Source of the DNA: a virus
IMG/VR virus record: IMGVR_UViG_3300037963_005162
Location: 1 to 35,419 of that record
Length of the DNA stretch: 35,419 bases
Strand: one strand, 5' to 3'
This document shows positions 24,699 through 33,143 of this stretch, piece by piece (position 1 is the stretch's first letter; each line of letters begins with the position of its first letter). The translations under genes and the position numbers were made by a program. The notes below the pieces were generated by a model. The model saw only the letters and a program-made list of their open reading frames with translations, had not been told where the DNA came from and did not search any database.

Positions 24699-26536
24699 TA
24701 GTTGGTTACTGTTCTTGTGGTGGACGTATCAGAAAGAGCTTTAGTTAAAGTGTATGTGTCTATTGTGGTTCCTGACTTGTTGATGAACTCAAACTTCAAA
24801 GTAGTTCCATCAACAGTTCCTTTAATAGCTCCGTTTTCTGTACTGTAAAATTTCTCTGAGGAGTACCCGCTAGGCAGGGTTGCTCCGCTCCCGCGAAGAG
24901 GCGCACCACCAGCCCCGTTCACTAAGTATCTAAAATCATTTGCATCCTTAATCCTCTCATAGTTATGAGAGTGACCAGAGATAACAACATCAGCCCCCAT
25001 ACCGGGGAAATCCCAGCGCATATCTGTATCTCCGGGGCCGTGACCACCACTTGAGGTTTCTGATGTGTATGGAGAATGGTGGAAGTAAACCACCTTCCAG
25101 TGAGATGTGCTACTCCCAAGCTTTGACTCCAACCACTCATGCTGGCCTCCAGTAATGCCAACACCTAGCTTGGCGTTGTATACACTGTTATCAGTTCTCT
25201 TGTTGGAGAATAAGCAGAAAAAGTGAATCGGGCCTTTGACGAAGTCATAGTACTCCTCATTGTTTGGCAGGGTGAAATAGTTCTTGTAGTGGGCCAACCC
25301 TGCATCTGTTGTCCCGTAGGCGTCAGTAATATCATGGTTGCCTATTGCCGGGAAAAACCTATTGCCAGTTGTTGCATTAGATGTGCTTGTGTATCCGTGC
25401 AATCCAGATTGGCCATATGGGAATATGAAGTCTGAATACCACTGACCTACGTTTGTATCTAAATCTGTAGCAGTGCTTTGATCGCCACCACTTGCCCCGT
25501 AGCTATTGTCACCAGTTGTGATAATGAACTCTGGAGACCAACCCTTAACCAAGGTGGCTACTGCACTAGCATTAGTTCCGTCATAAGCAGAGCCAGAACC
25601 TCCAACTGATGCTCCGTAATCCCCTATGACTCCAAACGTAAAACTAACATCCACTGCTTGAGAGGGAGCTAGTTCTGTTGTGGCGGCTTCCGCGACAGTT
25701 GTTATCGTTGCTTTCAACGCCTCATTGAAACGCTGATTTCTCCTGACGGCTAAAATGTCATAAGCCTCTGGGCAGAAGAATGTCTTCTTAACTTCTGTTT
25801 GCCTCTTGCACTCATGGATCAAGTCGCCCATTGCAGTGTCAAAGTCCATGCTCATGTACTTGTAACGCTCATAGTCGTTATCAAAGTCACGGGCATACTC
25901 GCGCTGGACATACAACTTAACAGCCCTCTTGAAGTCTATGTCTTCAATGACTGCATCATCTGGTGAGTACTTAGTCTTTACCCCGTCCCACTCAACAACA
26001 ACAATCTCGTCAGAATTAATCCAAGGAGATATGTAGATGCGGTCACGGTCTATTGCCCACTGACCAATTACAGCCCTGCCATGTTTTTTTGTTAGCAAGG
26101 TTTTGGTTGTCCCACTTCGGCTTACCTTGTAATCAGAATCTTCATCCGGGTACTTGAAGCCCATCGGTAAAGGCTCCCTGTCCAGATTCTTTGGAGGATA
26201 AACCATAGACAACAGCTTGAGGCTGTTACACTCAAGCTGGTCTAGTGTTACTTGGGTAAACAGGGCGGGATAAACCTCGTCCCCGTCTTGATCTAGTATT
26301 GTGTATACCTTGTTGATGCGCCCTTTAGGAGCGTCAATGACAGTCTTCCCTCCTTGGTAGTAAGTGGAACACTGTGGATATCTGTTGATATTTCTGGACT
26401 GAAGACATGGAATATACCGCTGGAGATGAGTTACTGCCGCCTCAAAGTTTTTATTGATGGGCGCGACAAGGTTTTCTGGAACCCCTTCGGGCCAGATGTC
26501 ACTACGTAACTCTGTTACCAGTTCGGAGAATTTCAT
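24698..26536 (-). CDS. Tail connector-like protein fused to a calcineurin-like metallophosphoesterase (612 aa)
   Basis: Residues 1-270 are helical with aromatic strands (WPEGVPENLVAPINKNFEAAV at the start; DFKRAVKLYVQREYARDFDND near 205) and occupy the slot of the T7 gp11-type connector. Residues about 295-525 are a metallophosphoesterase of the purple acid phosphatase type with all five metal-site blocks: GDYG (near 302), GDNSYG (near 342), GNHD (near 398), HHSPY (near 486) and GHSHNYER (near 520). An 85-residue beta-rich tail follows. No stop or frame change separates the parts. It should hydrolyse phosphoesters, perhaps of host surface polymers or lipids, from the surface of the particle. 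The enzyme family is sure; the connector role and virion location are inferred from order. Confidence 0.8.
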   Translation of the reverse strand: MKFSELVTELRSDIWPEGVPENLVAPINKNFEAAVTHLQRYIPCLQSRNINRYPQCSTYYQGGKTVIDAPKGRINKVYTILDQDGDEVYPALFTQVTLDQLECNSLKLLSMVYPPKNLDREPLPMGFKYPDEDSDYKVSRSGTTKTLLTKKHGRAVIGQWAIDRDRIYISPWINSDEIVVVEWDGVKTKYSPDDAVIEDIDFKRAVKLYVQREYARDFDNDYERYKYMSMDFDTAMGDLIHECKRQTEVKKTFFCPEAYDILAVRRNQRFNEALKATITTVAEAATTELAPSQAVDVSFTFGVIGDYGASVGGSGSAYDGTNASAVATLVKGWSPEFIITTGDNSYGASGGDQSTATDLDTNVGQWYSDFIFPYGQSGLHGYTSTSNATTGNRFFPAIGNHDITDAYGTTDAGLAHYKNYFTLPNNEEYYDFVKGPIHFFCLFSNKRTDNSVYNAKLGVGITGGQHEWLESKLGSSTSHWKVVYFHHSPYTSETSSGGHGPGDTDMRWDFPGMGADVVISGHSHNYERIKDANDFRYLVNGAGGAPLRGSGATLPSGYSSEKFYSTENGAIKGTVDGTTLKFEFINKSGTTIDTYTLTKALSDTSTTRTVTN

Positions 26537-26538
26537 GC

Positions 26539-26979
26539 TTAGTCTTCTGAATCAGCAGTAGCTTTACGCTTTCCTACTTTAGGCTTGGAATCTTCTGGAA
26601 GAGGTTCAGCTTGCGCTTGCTCTTGAACGGCAGCAGCAGCAGGCTCTTTAGCCTCCACAGCAGCTTCGGCCACGGTCTTGGATCGGAGGGCTTTGCCTCC
26701 TTTGATTTCCTCTCTCCATAGCGGCTCGGATGGTGATGACTGATTGTTTTTTTTTAAGGAATCATACTCCTCTTTAGAGCCTTTTGATATTCCGTATTCC
26801 CCTTCAAAAGGTTCAATCAGCTTATTGGTTGCCTCGTCAACAATAGAGTAGCCTATATGCCCTTCGTTTGGAAACCTTCCCAAATCCTCCACTTCCAAGT
26901 AAACCAAAGGGTCTGCTGAAAGTTTGACACGTGCGTTTGGTAGTACCTTTTTCCAATAGTATTTCTTTGAACTAGCCAT
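26539..26979 (-). CDS. Small head-region protein with Ala/Glu/Lys-rich tail (146 aa)
   Basis: Unrecognised protein. Residues 1-90 are compact and mixed (KKYYWKKVLPNARVKLS, DLGRFPNEGHIGYSIVDE). Residues 95-146 are a low-complexity tail of Ala, Glu, Lys and Pro that ends KVGKRKATADSED. It is the first gene after the capsid terminator and 2 nt before the connector-phosphoesterase gene. A minor head, decoration or head-completion role is possible by position. There is no Shine-Dalgarno; the ATG follows TATACTGATCCGGT, which resembles half of the dispersed palindrome. Confidence 0.55.
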   Translation of the reverse strand: MASSKKYYWKKVLPNARVKLSADPLVYLEVEDLGRFPNEGHIGYSIVDEATNKLIEPFEGEYGISKGSKEEYDSLKKNNQSSPSEPLWREEIKGGKALRSKTVAEAAVEAKEPAAAAVQEQAQAEPLPEDSKPKVGKRKATADSED

Positions 26980-26991
26980 ACCGGATCAGTA

Positions 26992-27028
26992 TATAAAAAT
27001 AGGGGCGGTATTGACAACCGCCCCTATT
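26992..27028 (-). terminator. Intrinsic terminator after the major capsid gene
   Basis: On the minus strand, AATAGGGGCGGT and ACCGCCCCTATT form a perfect 12-bp stem with a 7-nt loop (TGTCAAT), followed by a T tract (TTTTTATA). It begins 23 nt after the capsid stop. It is the clearest terminator in the window and should reduce, but perhaps not stop, transcription into the tail genes. Confidence 0.88.
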
Positions 27029-27051
27029 GGAATTCCTTTCCTTAGATGAAA

Positions 27052-28980
27052 CTAGGTCTGGTCTACTTTGTCTCCAGCAAAGTTTTCAATTATTAAGTTG
27101 TCTGTAGGACACTCAACAATTGCTGTCCACGTTGTGGAGTTTAAGGTCGTCTCAGAAGTTGGATTCTTCATTACGCATTTGTATGAAGGGTCAACTTTAG
27201 CTAAGTCTTCCAAGTCTCCAGTCTTATGGACAACACGATTTGAACCCAAGATGCCGGGATAAACACCGCCACCTAAATCCAAGATCATAGCAAACCTTCC
27301 CATGGAACCGTTAGAAGTAATTCCTGTCTCAGTGGTTCCTGCTTCAGTTGCAGTGACCATGTCATCAAAGAACTCATTAGTGATCACGTTGAGTGTCACC
27401 CCGGCTGGGTAATGCAACTTGTAAGACTGTGCATAGAATCCCAGATCAGAGATGTTCTTGTTGGTGATGTCATAGTTCATCCGTAACGCGCCAGCATTAG
27501 TTAGAGCGTTGTTATTATCAACAGTTCCCCCGCCTTCTACAGCGTAGTACTTAACCATTGCGTTGAAGATGTTCTTCGCAGTTCTTGAATCCGTGAACAA
27601 ATCAATAGAATCAGCAGGCTTGCCTTGATCCTTACGCGAACGAACAATATTAAAGATGTGAGTCTCTAAAAGATCATCCAACTTCAATGTTGCTCCGCTG
27701 TTGTCAACAACACGGCCAGTGTCTGCCAATTGGCGGTATACACCAACTGCGTTGGCGCGATAACCAATTGCGGCTCCTTCAATATCAGACCCTGCGGCGA
27801 AGGTAGAACTATCAACTGACTGGATGACATCCAGTTCCTTGTACTCTGCAAGTGTTTGCTTGCTGCTAATAGGCTGACCCCAGAAGAATGAGTTAGTCCA
27901 CTCTTTCTGGTGCATTAATCCTAATTGAGCATTACGCTCCGCAAGTGATACATCTCCAAACTTATTGAAGAATGCGTTTGTTCTCATCATCCGCTCTAGC
28001 CACTCTTTGTAGAATTCAGAAACACAAAGAGAGTAGCGAGATGTTTGATACCAAAAAGGAACGTGCTTTAACGTATTAAGAGCAGGACGCTGTTCGCACC
28101 AATACTCAAAATCGTTAACATTGTTAGCTCCAAGCACACACACACCAGAACCACCTGTGTCGTATGCGCCAATCTTAGAAGCAGCAGTTCCGTCTCCGAA
28201 AGCAAATGTTGACCCAATGTCTGCGCCAGCACCCCATCCACTTAGGAACTTAACACCAACATCAACATAATCCACATTACTAACAGTAGCGGAAACAGCA
28301 GATACTATCTTAAAAGCAACCCGGTACGCAGCACCAGTATTAGCTATTTTAGAAAAATAGTTAATTGTGGTTCCCGGCTTGAAATAACCTATGCTATTAG
28401 TTTGGTTGCTGTTTGACCTTTTAAGCCGAATAACAAAGTTAGCTCCAGCATTTGCTGCACTAGCGTGGAGCGCAGGGCTGTGAGTTATTGCCCCACCCGG
28501 TGCTAAAGTAAGTGAGCTAGTGCTGGCACTTGTTTCAAACTTGTATTCGTGGTTTAGCAACCTATCAACAATCCAGTAATTGTCTTTGATTGTGTCTTTT
28601 TGTGCCGCCAAGATAAATGGCTCAATTTCACTGGCCCCTCCCGCAACACTGCGCTTAGTAACACCAGAACCCATTGACTTAGCACCAGACATCAACCAAT
28701 CATACATACCGTACTGACGGCCACCGCAAGTTTTGAGTTCCATCTGAGTCACCAGAAGGCTCTCCATGTCGCGGTATCTGTCAAAGTTACCCATGTTGTT
28801 GGTTCCACCTGAGTCTGTGAAGATTGCATCAAGATCAGCAGATTCTGCTAGACCCACATCAGCACGTGTCATTGTTCCACACGTGTCGTAGTTATTCCAA
28901 ATAGCCACACTATTCGGATTATTGTTTTCTTTAAAAACCGTGCTGCTTGATACGCCCGGTATAGTTGCTCCTGCGCTCAT
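27052..28980 (-). CDS. Major capsid protein (642 aa)
   Basis: Assigned from position (after scaffold, before a strong terminator), size and composition. The sequence is rich in Ala, Gly, Asn, Thr and Ser with many aromatic residues and no signal peptide. Segments such as YDWLMSGAKSMGSG, SVSEFYKEWLERMMR-like helices and DSIDLFTDSRTAKNIFNAMVKYYAVEGG fit a large HK97-fold subunit. It is much longer than the roughly 350 residues of T7 gp10A; residues about 165-290 (Ser/Thr/Ala/Gly-rich beta segments) could be an extra surface domain. The leader reads AACAATAAATTATG with only a weak AAGGGA 13 nt upstream. I saw no decisive motif, so the family is inferred from context. Confidence 0.75.
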   Translation of the reverse strand: MSAGATIPGVSSSTVFKENNNPNSVAIWNNYDTCGTMTRADVGLAESADLDAIFTDSGGTNNMGNFDRYRDMESLLVTQMELKTCGGRQYGMYDWLMSGAKSMGSGVTKRSVAGGASEIEPFILAAQKDTIKDNYWIVDRLLNHEYKFETSASTSSLTLAPGGAITHSPALHASAANAGANFVIRLKRSNSNQTNSIGYFKPGTTINYFSKIANTGAAYRVAFKIVSAVSATVSNVDYVDVGVKFLSGWGAGADIGSTFAFGDGTAASKIGAYDTGGSGVCVLGANNVNDFEYWCEQRPALNTLKHVPFWYQTSRYSLCVSEFYKEWLERMMRTNAFFNKFGDVSLAERNAQLGLMHQKEWTNSFFWGQPISSKQTLAEYKELDVIQSVDSSTFAAGSDIEGAAIGYRANAVGVYRQLADTGRVVDNSGATLKLDDLLETHIFNIVRSRKDQGKPADSIDLFTDSRTAKNIFNAMVKYYAVEGGGTVDNNNALTNAGALRMNYDITNKNISDLGFYAQSYKLHYPAGVTLNVITNEFFDDMVTATEAGTTETGITSNGSMGRFAMILDLGGGVYPGILGSNRVVHKTGDLEDLAKVDPSYKCVMKNPTSETTLNSTTWTAIVECPTDNLIIENFAGDKVDQT

Positions 28981-29002
28981 AATTTATTGTTTCCCTTTTA
29001 AA

Positions 29003-29022
29003 AGCCCTTCAACAATTGGGCT
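29003..29022 (-). terminator. Weak hairpin in the scaffold-capsid gap
   Basis: On the minus strand AGCCC and GGGCT can pair around a 10-nt loop, followed by TTTAAAA. The stem is only 5 bp, so this may be a weak terminator, an attenuator or a processing site that sets the capsid-to-scaffold ratio. It may also be chance. Confidence 0.3.
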
Positions 29023-29037
29023 GAAAAGCATATTGTA

Positions 29038-30633
29038 TCATCCCCATAGACGCTTATGCATTTTTTTATTATCACCCATGTCTACAGTAGTGGAGGGGTT
29101 CCCCCCTGTGGCAGTTACTGCCTCTCCCGCTGTTGATGGAGGGTTGGTTTTAGCCCGCTTTTGTTGAGTGTTTTTAACTTCTCCGTTTTTCTTTGGGGAA
29201 CTTTTTTGCCCGGACTTATGTTGAACATACTTGTCAAATATATCCCTTTGTTTATCTATGCGGCTTTTAGCCTCACTTCCTACGTCAGATATATACATGG
29301 CCTTTATATGCTCTGGCTGTAAATGCCAGTACCCTAAACGCTGTGACTCATTCATTTCTGACCACTGTTTAGTTGTCGCGAACCTACGCCCTTCGTGCAT
29401 CTGGTCAGCTAAAGGAAGCTTAGAGATGTCCTGCTCTTTCTTTATTGCAAAATCAATAAGCATTTTGTGGGTGTCATTGTTCACATTAAGCCTAAACTTT
29501 TTAGAGGGGTGAGTAAGCTTTTCAAGTTCATATAAGGCTTTTTCATTAGAAGCTAAAACCTCATTAAGTACATCGTGGGCCACAGGGTCGGCCTCCTTGA
29601 GGGCGTCTCCCCCTCCGTCTTGAACTACCTTCAAGTAGCTCTCGTCAGCTATCTTTACTATTTCAGCAACGCTATTATTTGAAGCCTCCTGCAACTCCCC
29701 CTTCATGTTCCCCTCCTCAACAGAAGAGCGCAGTTCTTCTATCTCACTCCGGTAGGCCCGCTCCTGCTCTTTGATTAAGCTTCTAGCTTTTACGGTGATT
29801 CTGGCATCAGTGAAATCGTTAGCCTCATAACTGGGCTGGTTATCAGAAATAAAATCTTCATGCTCTAGGTCATCCATGTTGAACTCGGAAGAAGGATTAT
29901 CCTTTAACCACTGGGTCTTATACTGTGACAGTTTAGTAAGGTATCCTAAGTATTTATCTTTAATGCCTGCATACTTAGGGTCTTTCTCCATTTCTGAAAA
30001 GACCTCAAGGTCAGCCCTGTTCTTGGCTTCAATCTGGCTCACTGGCTTTTCAGCGGGGGCGGCTTCTGCAACTGCCGGGGCAGGCTGCTGGGCTACAGAT
30101 TGCGCGGTCTCTCTAATTATTTCCTTAATCTCTTCAGCATCAATACCCTCTTTCTTTCTCCTTTTACGCTTGGCCTTTGCTGGCTCTTCCGAAGCTTCCT
30201 CTTCGGGTTCTTGTGCGGGTTCTTGTGCGGGTTCTTGTGCGGGTTCTTCTTCAGCAACTTCTTCCGCTTGAGCCTCTTCTGGTGCAGGCTCAGAAGGTTG
30301 CTCTGGCTCTGCTTTTGCTTTCTTGGGCTTTGAAAAACCGAGGCGATCCATAAAGTTGTCCACAGCATCTGAAACCTCTTCTGCTTGCTGCGTTTCTTCT
30401 GTGGCGGGAGCGGCATCGGAAGCTGGCTCTTCAGTTTGGGCTGGCTCTTCTTGTTCTGCCATGTTGGGGGATATGGCGTCTAATGCGCGTACCACCCCAG
30501 AAGCTTTAGGCTGGGGGTTATTAATGTCCTCATTGCCGGTTAAGCCTTCTGGCTCAGGGGCTTTGCGGATTTTCATTTGTGGCAAAGCCGAAGCCGCCAT
30601 GTGTTGTTCTACTCTTTCAGCTATTTCGCTCAT
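29038..30633 (-). CDS. Scaffolding protein (531 aa)
   Basis: Highly charged helical protein directly before the capsid gene, the usual place of a scaffold. Residues about 40-150 are very acidic and rich in Glu, Pro, Ala and Gln, including the tandem AQEP repeat at 128-143. A basic patch follows (KAKRKRRKKEG, near 150-160), then coiled-coil-like helices to about 450. The C-terminus is basic (HKSGQKSSPKKNGEVK, then KKMHKRLWG at the very end), as in scaffold proteins whose basic tail binds the capsid subunit. No protease motif is visible, so the scaffold may leave intact. The leader AACAATAATCTTATG resembles that of the capsid gene and has no Shine-Dalgarno. Confidence 0.78.
   Translation of the reverse strand: MSEIAERVEQHMAASALPQMKIRKAPEPEGLTGNEDINNPQPKASGVVRALDAISPNMAEQEEPAQTEEPASDAAPATEETQQAEEVSDAVDNFMDRLGFSKPKKAKAEPEQPSEPAPEEAQAEEVAEEEPAQEPAQEPAQEPEEEASEEPAKAKRKRRKKEGIDAEEIKEIIRETAQSVAQQPAPAVAEAAPAEKPVSQIEAKNRADLEVFSEMEKDPKYAGIKDKYLGYLTKLSQYKTQWLKDNPSSEFNMDDLEHEDFISDNQPSYEANDFTDARITVKARSLIKEQERAYRSEIEELRSSVEEGNMKGELQEASNNSVAEIVKIADESYLKVVQDGGGDALKEADPVAHDVLNEVLASNEKALYELEKLTHPSKKFRLNVNNDTHKMLIDFAIKKEQDISKLPLADQMHEGRRFATTKQWSEMNESQRLGYWHLQPEHIKAMYISDVGSEAKSRIDKQRDIFDKYVQHKSGQKSSPKKNGEVKNTQQKRAKTNPPSTAGEAVTATGGNPSTTVDMGDNKKMHKRLWG
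29919..29935. promoter_or_regulatory. Dispersed palindrome, copy 6
   Basis: TATACTGTGACAGTTTA: one arm mismatch from TATACTGT-N-ACAGTATA. It lies inside the scaffold gene, where the minus strand reads KLSQYK. Confidence 0.6.
30205..30252. repeat. 12-bp tandem repeat in the scaffold gene
   Basis: Three perfect copies of GGGTTCTTGTGC and a fourth that diverges in its last four bases. On the coding strand each unit gives Ala-Gln-Glu-Pro. The unit length is a multiple of three, so copy number can change by slippage without breaking the frame. Confidence 0.9.
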
Positions 30634-30637
30634 AAGA

Positions 30638-30892
30638 TTATTGTTCTATAGAAATTTTAGTTATTGGAAGCTCCATCTTGCCCGCAGCAATTGTGGTTAA
30701 TATAGTCAAAAAGTTTAGCAGTTGACTAGCTTTATCAGCTTCCTCTTTAGCGTCAGCTTCTTTGCGCGGGTCAGAAATAGATTCAATCAACAGCCTAGAA
30801 GCTGCTTCTTGATGGAAGGCAATCAATCCTCTTATTTGTTTTTTTAACTTAGCGCACTGGCCCTGCTGGAGCCAGTTCTGGATTTCCAACAT
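30638..30892 (-). CDS. Small helical protein between portal and scaffold (84 aa)
   Basis: Unrecognised. The frame is open further back (possible ATG at 30931, 97 residues). I prefer the ATG at 30892 because GGAGG lies 8 nt before it, one of the few good Shine-Dalgarno sites in the late block. The start lies inside the portal gene (44-nt overlap). The protein is helical and charged in the middle (DPRKEADAKEEADKASQLL) and ends with a hydrophobic LLNFLTILTTIAAGK segment followed by PITKISIEQ. The hydrophobic stretch is short and could be an amphipathic helix or a membrane segment. Candidates are a head assembly factor or a lysis-type peptide; neither is shown by the sequence. Confidence 0.6.
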   Translation of the reverse strand: MLEIQNWLQQGQCAKLKKQIRGLIAFHQEAASRLLIESISDPRKEADAKEEADKASQLLNFLTILTTIAAGKMELPITKISIEQ

Positions 30893-33143
30893 CTGCTGGG
30901 CCTCCAGTGGGGACTGGGTTATTTGTATCATACTGTTGAGGGCTAGGAGGCTGCGGCCCGCGCTGAAGCACATCTACTATCTGCTGAATCATAGTTGCGT
31001 TTTGCTGCGTTCCTTGAGCTAAAGGCTCTATTGCCTCTCCTACCTCTGAGATTATTGAGTTCCGTATCTCTTCGGCCACTGCCGCCATCTGATCACCCTG
31101 AGCTTGGGGTTGATCTCCTTGGTCTATCTTTTGCAGCTTAAAGTCTTTTGGTAATCCCAGCATCTCACCGATCTGGTTTACAACATCTAGCACTTGGTCA
31201 ATGCCCACAGTCTGTCTTATCTCTGGGTCACTTGCCACAATTTGGTAAAGCTGGGTCAACGCAGCAGCCATTGCGTTATCAGAGACACGATCCGTAGAAT
31301 CGCGATAGCTGCCAATAACATCAAGGCCAAGTGCAGTCTTCTGTCCTCGTACTCCAACAAGGCCAGCCCTATCCGTATCTTCCTCTTCCAGCGTGAAGCC
31401 AAGATCATTAATCTGCTCTGGCGTATAACCAGAATTAATTTCTGCATAAACTTCATCTTCTCCATACGCCATCAGACCCCTGTATATCTGCTCTTTCCAT
31501 GCAAGCATGGCGTCATCTACTGCTGACGCAGTAAACGCGAGGCGCGTGGTAGTAGTATTTGCAACCGTCCTAACTTCCTCGGCGGTCTGCTCATGGCTGG
31601 CAACCTGAGCAATCTCTTGTGCTGATATGACCAGCAAACGCTCAAGCATATCTATCACTTGGCGCATAGCCCCAACTATCCCATTAGTGTCTAGTGCCGT
31701 GAACCGGACAGAAGTGAAAGCTTCCCTTACATCACTCTGGGCAAACTTGTTCTGCCTGCTTGAAAAGGGCATGAAGTTTAAGCTTCTGAAAAGCTTTTCG
31801 CCCCAGTTCTGTAGCCTATCAATCATGTCCTTTGGTACTTGATCAGTGTCAACAAAGGTCATGTTGGCTAGGTTTTGCTTAACGCTTAACAAGTACTGGC
31901 TCAATAGATTCCCCACTTGATCTTGGAACGGAACAATCTCAAGGCTTAATGACGAGTTAATGCTTTTCCCTTCATGCGGGTCATAAGCGTAGTAAACCAC
32001 TGGGCAATAAGGGACAGGGGCAGCATAAAGAACAGTATCATCATTAGCCAAACAGAAACGAAACCATATAGGATGATCATAATCACCAAGGCCATGCTCA
32101 CTTGGAATAAGTTTCTCATAATACTCGGTAACTAGAACCGCTTTATCATCATCAGCGGTCTTATAAACCGTGTTGATGCTGGCCTCTCTGTCAGTAATGC
32201 CGAATGAAGCCCTGCTTTTAGGGAACTCCATAGTGCAAGGAGAGACCAACTCAAGATAAGTTTTAGCTCGGCCAAGCAGATCACTTGTTCTTCCATAGGT
32301 TATCTTATCTGTATTCCAAAACTTAGGATTACTTCTGATATCCTTGTACCGCATTATCCTCCAGTAACCGCCATACGTACATCCTGAGTCAGAGTTGAAA
32401 GTGGTGGGCCTGTGGGCTTTGTCTATGAATACGCGACTTGGGTGAGGGAGGTGATAACGGATACCCTCTTTGGTGTATTTCTCAACCTCTTCCCCAGCCT
32501 CATCTAAAGCTAGTTGCTTCTCAGAATGCCACTCTTCCTGCGGGAATTGAGCCGCCCAACCATAGTGAAGCATATGGAATATAGACTGCTTGAGTAGCTC
32601 ACTGTAACCATACTGATTGGAAATAACTTGTACGCGATCTGTTAAAATTTCTGAACGCAGTTTATTTGTGGTGGTGTTTTTACCCATCTCATACTTGAAC
32701 AATGGGTACTGCCTGCGGTCATTGTAAATTCTAGCCCACCTAATTGTAACGTATGAGCGCACCAGTGGTACAAAAATATTAAAGAACACAGGAAGGTTCA
32801 GCTTCTGTGTCTGTCCTTTTGTGTCCTCAACTGTCTCAATCATGCCAGTAAGACCCCAGTCTCTGGCGGCATTAAGAACAGTCTCCTCACTCAAGTCTTC
32901 GTGCTGAAGAGAATGGGCAAGGGTATGGCTTACTTGTTTAAGGGGGGCATCCCAAGCAACATCTAATGCGTGGTAAATCTTATGGTTCTGTATGCAGTGG
33001 TTTAGCCCTTCGTCTATCCTGTCTTGTATCCTGTCCAGAAGGTATAAACCCTTATCGGATATGTCTGAATCGTCCCCAGCAAAAACTTGCTTCGCGGTCT
33101 CTGCCGTCACCCCACGCTTTGTTAGTACATTTAAATCTATCAT
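30849..33143 (-). CDS. Portal (head-tail connector) protein (764 aa)
   Basis: Large podovirus-type portal candidate. Its N-terminal half has the aromatic and charged helices usual in the clip and wing of portals (RWARIYNDRRQYPLFKYEMGKN, NQYGYSELLKQSIFHMLHYGWA, HPSRVFIDKAHRP). The centre has long helices (IVPFQDQVGNLLSQYLLSVKQN; AMRQVIDMLERLLVISAQEIAQVASHEQ) and the C-terminus is Gln/Pro-rich and probably flexible (PQPPSPQQYDTNNPVPTGGP). It lies before the scaffold and capsid genes and is 764 residues long, within the range of podovirus portals (T7 535, P22 725). Twelve subunits would form the DNA channel and the docking site of the terminase. The start overlaps the previous stop as TGATG. The assignment rests on size, composition and order. 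Confidence 0.8.
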   Translation of the reverse strand: MIDLNVLTKRGVTAETAKQVFAGDDSDISDKGLYLLDRIQDRIDEGLNHCIQNHKIYHALDVAWDAPLKQVSHTLAHSLQHEDLSEETVLNAARDWGLTGMIETVEDTKGQTQKLNLPVFFNIFVPLVRSYVTIRWARIYNDRRQYPLFKYEMGKNTTTNKLRSEILTDRVQVISNQYGYSELLKQSIFHMLHYGWAAQFPQEEWHSEKQLALDEAGEEVEKYTKEGIRYHLPHPSRVFIDKAHRPTTFNSDSGCTYGGYWRIMRYKDIRSNPKFWNTDKITYGRTSDLLGRAKTYLELVSPCTMEFPKSRASFGITDREASINTVYKTADDDKAVLVTEYYEKLIPSEHGLGDYDHPIWFRFCLANDDTVLYAAPVPYCPVVYYAYDPHEGKSINSSLSLEIVPFQDQVGNLLSQYLLSVKQNLANMTFVDTDQVPKDMIDRLQNWGEKLFRSLNFMPFSSRQNKFAQSDVREAFTSVRFTALDTNGIVGAMRQVIDMLERLLVISAQEIAQVASHEQTAEEVRTVANTTTTRLAFTASAVDDAMLAWKEQIYRGLMAYGEDEVYAEINSGYTPEQINDLGFTLEEEDTDRAGLVGVRGQKTALGLDVIGSYRDSTDRVSDNAMAAALTQLYQIVASDPEIRQTVGIDQVLDVVNQIGEMLGLPKDFKLQKIDQGDQPQAQGDQMAAVAEEIRNSIISEVGEAIEPLAQGTQQNATMIQQIVDVLQRGPQPPSPQQYDTNNPVPTGGPADVGNPELAPAGPVR

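Noticed and set aside
4101-29935. The palindromes as LexA (SOS) boxes
   Set aside because: The half-sites ACTGT and ACAGT are similar, but the gap between CTGT and ACAG is 1 bp instead of the 8 bp of the enterobacterial LexA box, and most copies are inside genes.
4101-29935. The palindromes as promoters of a T7-like RNA polymerase
   Set aside because: Such promoters are directional and not palindromic, and lie mostly before genes; no phage RNA polymerase gene is in the window.
30205-30252. CRISPR-like repeat
   Set aside because: The units are contiguous without spacers and encode AQEP in frame.
30892-30973. Longer N-terminus for the small gene between portal and scaffold
   Set aside because: The first codons lie fully inside the portal gene and have no Shine-Dalgarno; the ATG at 30892 has GGAGG at a normal distance.
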